NCBI GenBank assembly: GCA_028023455.1
Contig: JAQFVV010012574.1
Location: 481,501-545,500, forward strand
DNA: 64,000 nt
Reading direction: 5' to 3'
Source of the DNA: Epiperipatus broadwayi
Lineage: Eukaryota > Onychophora > Udeonychophora > Euonychophora > Peripatidae
The number at the start of each line of letters is the position of its first letter. Within the stretch, counting starts at the first letter, position 1. A program made the position numbers and the translations under genes. This document shows positions 57,730-64,000 of this stretch, piece by piece. Below the pieces are notes generated by a model. That model ran no database searches. It was not told the origin of the DNA and worked only from the letters and a program-made list of their open reading frames with translations.

Positions 57730-60610
57730 TCATCATCATCAACCATTATCAATCCACTACAGGATGGTCTCTCCAAGTTTAATCCATCTTCTCCGATCTT
57801 TAACTTCTCTTCTCCATATCACCTCTACACACTTTCTTATTTCATCCATCCATCTCACATGTGGTCTCTCTCTGGATCTTTTGTCCATCTACTATCATCT
57901 CTTTTAGTAATATGTCCAGCCCAACTCCACTTCAATCTTTTAATTTTTTCAATGAGGTCAGTAACATCTGTTTGTTCTCTTACCTATACATTGCGTTCTT
58001 CTTGTTATTCCCAACATGCATCTCTCCATACTTCTCTGAGTGGTCTGAAGTCTCTGTATTGCTCTTCTATTAAGTGTCCAAGTCTCAGATCCATAAGTAA
58101 GAACTGGTAAAACACATTTGTTAAAAACCTTCCTTTTCAAACACATAGGCATATTTCCTTTTAGTATCAAGTTATTTCTACCAAAAGCACTCCAACCAAG
58201 TTTAATTCTATGATTAATTTCCTCCATTATGTTTTCATTCTGTATTAATAATCTGACCAAAGTATTTGTGACTTTACACTTCTTCTAATTCATCATAATC
58301 AATCATTATTTTCACATTTTGAGCAAATCGATTAAACATTACTTTAGTCTTTTTAATATTTATCTTTAGTCCTACTTTCCTACTTTTATCTGATAACTCC
58401 TGCAACTCTGAAGCATTATTTGCAAAAACAACTACATGATCTGCAAAATCTAAATTTCTTAAATAATCTCCATTAGTTTCCCATTTTAATCCACAAAATA
58501 CTTCTTGCAGGACTGCTGTAAAACGTTTTGGAGATATGGAGTCACCTTGTCTTACACCCTTCCCAATGTTGACTTTCCCAGTATCGTTATGTAATATAAT
58601 TGTTGCTGTTGCATTTTTATAAATATTCTTTAAAATATGACAATATCCTGGATCTATACCTTGATGATCCAATGCTTTAATCACTGAAGAAATGTTTATA
58701 AAATCAAATGCCTTTTCATAATCTACAAATCCAAAACATAATGGTAATTAATATTCATTTGTCCTTTCTATAACTTCTCTCAGTACCTGGATATGATCTA
58801 CTGGACTAAAACCACTTTTAAATCCAGCTTGTTCTCTTGGTTGGTGGAAATCCAACGAGTTGTAATTATCTTGGTAAAAACTTTGTATAAAACTGATAAA
58901 AGGCTGATAGGTCTGTAATTTCTAATATCTTCTTTATCACTTTTTTTAAATATTAATATTATTACTGCACTCTTCTAATCATCTGGTACATCTTTATCAT
59001 TTAGACATTTGGTATATAACTTTGCTAGAAAAATTCTATTTCTTCAACTGCTTCTTTTAATATATCAATTATAATTCCATCCTTACCTGGAGCCTTTCCT
59101 TTCTTCATACATTTAATTGCATGTCTCACTTCTTCATTTACAATTCTGGGCAATTTGGAAGATGTAATAGATATAGGTAGTATTTGTTCTTTATTACTAT
59201 ATAATTCTTGATAAAAGTCTTCTACCCATTTCATGATGTCATCTCTCTTTTTAGTAATAATTTCATCTTTTTTTCTTATTGCAGATATAAATTTCTTACC
59301 AATACCAAAATGTTGTTTTGCATTCTTGAGACTTTTATTTTCTTCTACAGCTTTCCTTGCTATTTCACAGTTATACTTTCTTATATCATTTTCAACTCTT
59401 TTCTGCACCATTTTACAAAATTCAAGATATTCAATCCTTTTTAATGCATTGTTTTGTATATCTTCATATTCCTTCTTTTCTTTCAAAATTCTCTAGTCTC
59501 AATAGAAATTTTATTGGTCAATTGCTGCTTTTTTCTACCAGCTATCTTTGTTGCAGTTTTTAAAAGTGTATCAGTTATTTTCATATTAATTTCATTCAAA
59601 TCTGAATCATGTTCAAAATAAACTAATACATGAAACCGATTTGTAAGTTCTAATTTAAATTCATTAGAATGTTTCTGAAGAATAGGAATATCAACTGTAA
59701 ATATTGTTTTTCTTAATAATTTTTGTCTTTTTAGTTTTGCATTAACACGTATCTTACACCTTACTAAATGATGATCACTTCCTATGTTAAAAAATTTATT
59801 AAGAACATTACAATCTTGAAATATGTATTTTCTGTTAGTCAAAATATAATCCAGTTCTGCTGTACCTTCATTTGGATGCTTCCATGTCCATTTTCTTTTA
59901 ACATTTTTCTCAAAAAAAGAATTCATAATATAAAGTTTTTCTTTTTCTGCAAACTCCACAAGTCTATGTCCTCTCTCATTTCTATTACCATAACCAAAAT
60001 TACCTATAGCATTTTTATCTTTTATTTGTTTACCAATTCTAGCATTAAAGCCTCCCATAATAATTTTCAAATATCGTTTACTCTGATCAAAAGCCTTTTG
60101 TACATATTTATATAAAAATCTTCTACTACTTCATCACTATGAGAACTTGTTGGGGCATAAACCTGAATTATCTGCATTTGATATCTGCTATTAAGTTGTA
60201 TAACTAATCTTGCCACTCTGTCCGATATACCATCAATCTACACAATGTTGTTCTTCCACTTTTTATTTATAATGAATCCTACTCCACTTGTATTTCCAAT
60301 ATGTGTGCCTTTATAATAGAGTACATGTCCACTTTTTAAATCAATTATCTCTTCACCTTTTCTTCTAACTTCACAAAATCCAATAATGTCCCATGAAATA
60401 TAAGACAGTTCTTCTAATTCTTGCAATCTTCCTTCACTTGAAAGTGATCTGCAGTTGTAAGTACCTAAATAAAAAGTCGTCATCAAATGGCAGCCTGGGT
60501 CCATAATCAGGGGATTCTTAGCTCCGCCTTTGGCCACCAACCGCTGCCTTGGTTGGTGACTTTACAGCCTCCTGGGAATAAGGGCCATGATTTACTTTTG
60601 TCTGTCATAG
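57730..60610 (-). pseudogene. RTE-like LINE, nearly full-length copy 7
   Basis: Minus strand. The 5' region is GC-richer (60490-60610). The endonuclease N-terminus at 60540-60238 has TYNCRSL and FCEVRRKGEE, with the catalytic Glu; the EN C-terminus at 60070-59483 has MGGFNARIG, where the catalytic Asp of GDFNAR is Gly, and an intact SDHHLVRCK. The linker/fingers at 59486-59025 have KGKAPGKDGIIIDILKEA. The RT palm at 58684-58274 has VRQGDS, but its catalytic box reads FADHVVVF, losing an Asp. The thumb and C-terminus at 58260-57958 have VLTYGSETWTLNRR. The 3' UTR ends in a (GAT)n-type tail at 57733-57744. Frameshifts separate the blocks. It is closely similar to the 14.6-17.0 kb copy, so both derive from a fairly recent family. 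Dead at both active sites. Confidence 0.92.
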
Positions 60611-61344
60611 TTGTATATATGTATTGGAAAAATATTTATCATTTACACAAATATTCATTCTGCCTTATCAGGCAACTGAGAAGAAAGACCATGGTGTTTC
60701 TTGATCTTAAACTCAGAGGTAAAAAGCCAATAAACTCACCACACTGGCTAATGCATGTTGGTGAGCAGCCCATCCATATCCGTATACTATATGAATAATC
60801 ACATAGTAATAACAGCTGCAATGACAAGAACATATAGAGTGGACATTAGGAATTTGCCCTGCTCAGTTCCTTTAAGGCCTCAAGAGGAATCAAAGGGTCT
60901 CCTTTCAGTTAATAGCAAATTCCTTTCTGCAGCCAATGCATATAAAAACATATATAAATATTATTTATTTTATTTTGGTTCCATAATTAATTTCAAAATC
61001 CATGTAAAAATATTAGAGTGATGGGCTTTAAAATTAAATTTTCCTAAACTGAAAAAATAAAAACAAACAATAATCCCAGCTTGGTCAATTGGAATTTAGT
61101 CTTTCACATTGTTATTTTAATCTCGTGTAACTTACCTAGCAAATGATTAACCAATTGCTTTATAATTTTATTAACTTCAATAATTAATCGTTCTGCCATT
61201 ATCTATGAAATCACCTTTTTACTTCAAAATAAACATTCCATTTTTTATCAAATGAAAAATCTGTAGGTCTCACTAACTTAACTTCGGCAAGTAAAGATTC
61301 CTATTTTCACTTGTAAGGTACATTTTTTTTTCATGTGTCAATTG
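60611..61344. other. No gene seen
   Basis: Moderately complex DNA. A GC-richer patch at 60820-60940 has an open frame but no motif; it may be repeat-derived. Confidence 0.35.
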
Positions 61345-61412
61345 CATTGATGAGGAATCCCCAGGCCAACTGTTTGGAAGGCAGCTATGCTAACCACTTG
61401 GCCACCAACGCT
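61345..61412 (-). repeat. tRNA-derived sequence with a perfect A-box
   Basis: On the minus strand, TGGCCAAGTGG (complement of 61394-61404) matches the pol III A-box TRGCNNAGTGG. It continues TTAGCATAGCTGCCTTCCAAACAG like a tRNA D- and anticodon arm, then CTGGGGATTCC where the B-box should be but shortened. It is a tRNA pseudogene or SINE head, not a working tRNA. A partial second copy (CCACCAATGCTTGACTATGG at 61721-61740) matches its flank. Confidence 0.5.
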
Positions 61413-61894
61413 TGACAAGGTACATACTTTTTATTGTAAAACATCAATATATAAAACATTTTAATTTAAAAAAAAATAATTAAAAAATGAAGGGAAAAAC
61501 TGTCATGGTATCATTTAAACCAAGCCTCCATTTTAAAATCTCATTTAAAACATTATCTTTCCTTTAAGCAACGAATAAATAATATGCATACATCAATAAA
61601 TGATAAAGTGAATTTAAGCTATTCTTTCAGCTTTTAATCTTATATAAGATTTCGTTTTTTACATGGTTAGCAATGTAAGAAAAACTGAAAAATAAATGAA
61701 TCCACTCCATTCTTGGTAGACCACCAATGCTTGACTATGGCAATGAGGTTAATGATTGATTTCTGTTTAAATCTTATATACATTAATTCTATGAGTAAAC
61801 TTTAAATTAAACAGAGCTCAATATATATGTAAACAAAGGAAGTAAATCACTCTTTTCCAAGCTATAAATCAAAAGCACTGTATCTGATATTTAC

Positions 61895-62580
61895 ATTTAC
61901 TGATTTTTGACTGCTATTATAAAAGTTGTTAAAAATGAGATTCATTCTCTATTCTCTATTTGCAAAATTGTAATTTCAAAATAGTTAATGTTGCAATTAA
62001 ATTGGGCTAATATATAATTTCTTAAATTTTCAGTAATATTACAAAATGAAAGTTTATAAAGATTAAAAATTGAAAATAGATGAATTTACATTATTCTTTA
62101 TCATTTTCTGATGTATGAGTGTTACTTATCCATGGAGTATATGTAATTAATTTATTCACATGTGAATTTTATTTTATCAAGCCATGCATGCTGATATTTA
62201 TATTTATAAAATGATATTTGATTACTGTAATAAAGATTATTTTAAAAATGAAATTCAGTCTCTACTCTCTATTTCTGCAATTGCAATTTCACAATAGTTA
62301 ATGCTGTATTTAAATGTGGCTAGTATATAATTTTCATTATCTGCAATGTGGGCCAACAAAAGCTTAAAAAATAAATGGTTTTATCCTACTTTTTATTGTG
62401 TGCTGATACATAAGTGTTATTTATCCATGGCTTAAGGAGATGTTAGTTTACTTATGTTTAGACATCATATACATTAAACTACATTAACTTCAAACTGATA
62501 TTTGATTAGTATTATAGAAATTGTTAAAAATCAGATTTGGTGCTATGATTGCAATATAGCTTCTTCATTATGAGTCTATC
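61895..62580 (+). repeat. Tandem repeat of about 290-310 bp, 2.3 units
   Basis: Unit starts are at about 61901 (TGATTTTTGACTGCTATTAT), 62212 (TGATATTTGATTACTGTAAT) and 62496 (TGATATTTGATTAGTATTAT). Shared blocks inside the units include CTCTATT...CTGCAATTG/GCAAAATTG, AATAGTTAATG and TTATCCATGG. Diverged, so old; the third unit is partial. Confidence 0.7.
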
Positions 62581-64000
62581 TATAACTTATATTATCATGC
62601 ATAGTTTTACTTTACTGCAGAAATCATTTTAAAATTATTAGTTGAAAAAAATCTGAAGATGTCAGCACTAGATAAACATTTAAAAAATTTCAATATATAA
62701 TTTGCATAGCATAGATTGATCCCCTTTTGATCTTAATAGAAATGACAATTTCTGACTGAAGTGTTTTGTCTCAGATAAAAATTTTATTTTTATTTTGTCT
62801 TTGAAAGATGTAATTTTCAATAATTTGTTACATATTAAAGATTGTTTATGCAAATATTTGTAAAATTCTTATTTTAAACCAAAAACCTATCTGACTACAA
62901 TTTGATTTTATCTGAAAACATTTTTAATATGATACATCTCAAAAAGTTTGTTATGACAAAACAAAAGCAGCTTTTACTGGATCAATGGAAACATTTTTTG
63001 TCAATATTGGTAAAGAAATTTTTGTTAAAATTTCAATGACAATAAATTTAATGTTCATTTTAAACATATATTTTCTTTCTTTAATGATAACTAATTCTAG
63101 ATTTATTTTAAATTTAAAAAAAAGGAATTCAAATATCTGGTAAAATACATCCAATAATGTCAAGCACCATTGTTATAGTTATGAACTCCATTTAGTATTT
63201 TATTTTTTTATTTTGCAAAGTTTAAATATTAACTTTTGGAATATTTATCATTTGAAAGCTTATATTTATAATAAATAATGTAAAAATTTTCCATATATGT
63301 TGTAGAAAAAAAATTTAATTGTAAAAATAAAATTTCATATATGGAGGAAATTTTTGCTAGGGCCTATTTTGATAAGAAAGAAGAATTTGAATTCTGAACA
63401 GATTACCTCTTAAGACTCAGAATTATTAGTAAAAATCACTCTCTTCACTCTTAGATTTTTTAATAAGTTGTATATGATATTTTTATATTTTTGTACTGTA
63501 ATTATATATCTTTCATAAAATAAAAAGAAATATTTTTTAAAAACATTTTCAACATTTCTAATTTAAAATAAATGTAAATGCAAAATACTGATATATTGGG
63601 ACCTGAAAGTGAATTGGAAAATGACAACTATGCTTGTAAAATGGGTTAATAATCTACTTTATTGGCAATCTGTTATAATATAATGTGAATATAGATTATG
63701 AGTTGCTGTAATAATTATGTTACTATATAATGCTACAAAAATTTGCTATCCGAGAACCAAAAAAGGCAAATTCCTGATTTCCGCTCAATGTATGTTTAAC
63801 ACTGGAGTTATTACCATGTAATTATTTACCTGCTAAACCAATATGGATGGACTGCTTATAAACATGCATTAGCTAACCTAAGGAGTTTAATGGCTTATAC
63901 CTTGAGTTCAAAATTATGAAAAGACCATATCTTGTATTTGCAATGCCCAATAATTTTTAACTGAAAAATCAGTTTTTTTTGACAGTATGTGTGTGTTGTT
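62581..64000. other. No gene seen
   Basis: AT-rich to the right edge. No motif, RNA or element could be identified. Confidence 0.45.

Noticed and set aside
1-64000. CRISPR arrays, bacterial operons, phage genes, rRNA genes
   Set aside because: No regularly spaced repeats, ribosome-binding patterns, dense coding or rRNA signatures; every strong signal is eukaryotic.

Overview
The window is animal nuclear DNA: very A+T-rich, almost devoid of open coding sequence, full of decayed retrotransposons and DNA transposons, with intron-type splice signals and no prokaryotic gene organisation. The only host gene seen is one exon of an FTZ-F1/NR5A nuclear receptor (minus strand, 1537-1837). Its second zinc finger has the arthropod-type RSCHIDK wording, and a DUF4817/mariner relic at 13.5 kb belongs to a class common in arthropods. 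I therefore favour an arthropod, possibly a chelicerate, but the species cannot be fixed from this sequence.

Layout. 1-1536 is the ftz-f1 intron after the DNA-binding-domain exon; the rest of the gene lies beyond the left edge. 1.84-3 kb is a more complex 5' flank holding a ROR/HR3-type response element (2178-2188) and a weak plus-strand TATA/initiator candidate. From about 5.6 kb onward the window is a mobile-element graveyard. One RTE-like non-LTR retrotransposon family occurs at least seven times: 5.6-7.8 (-), 12.4-13.2 (+), 14.6-17.0 (-), 33.0-33.8 (+), 37.6-38.5 (+), 39.6-39.8 (-) and 57.7-60.6 (-). The last is nearly complete, running from the endonuclease N-terminus to a GAT-repeat tail. 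All copies are broken.

Nested insertions can be read base by base. A 357-bp foldback element sits in the first RTE copy with a 13-bp target duplication. A decayed ZMYM1-like hAT gene (10.2-11.7 kb) is split twice, by a LINE 3' end with an 18-bp duplication and by a second foldback copy with a 12-bp duplication. A 5.2-kb ZBED5-like hAT element (46342-51525), with terminal inverted repeats and an 8-bp duplication, is split by an unidentified 2.67-kb insertion that begins TG and ends CA. A 425-bp internally deleted hAT (40390-40814) has a perfect 8-bp duplication and keeps the start of a BED-finger gene. A separate APE-type LINE decays across 52.3-55.5 kb.

A second theme is palindromic DNA: a 1.1-kb inverted repeat (7964-9043), a young inverted duplication (9435-9857), a 54-bp perfect palindrome (27814-27867), a hairpin made of two SINE ends (27.9-28.07 kb), a three-armed repeat (29.86-30.56 kb) and a 66-bp-stem hairpin (32346-32501). 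These are the parts most worth a second look. I found no operon, CRISPR array, rRNA or intact tRNA gene. Long stretches, notably 18.3-27.7 kb, 33.8-37.6 kb and 41-46 kb, hold nothing I can name. Edges of decayed elements are approximate; those supported by target duplications are exact.
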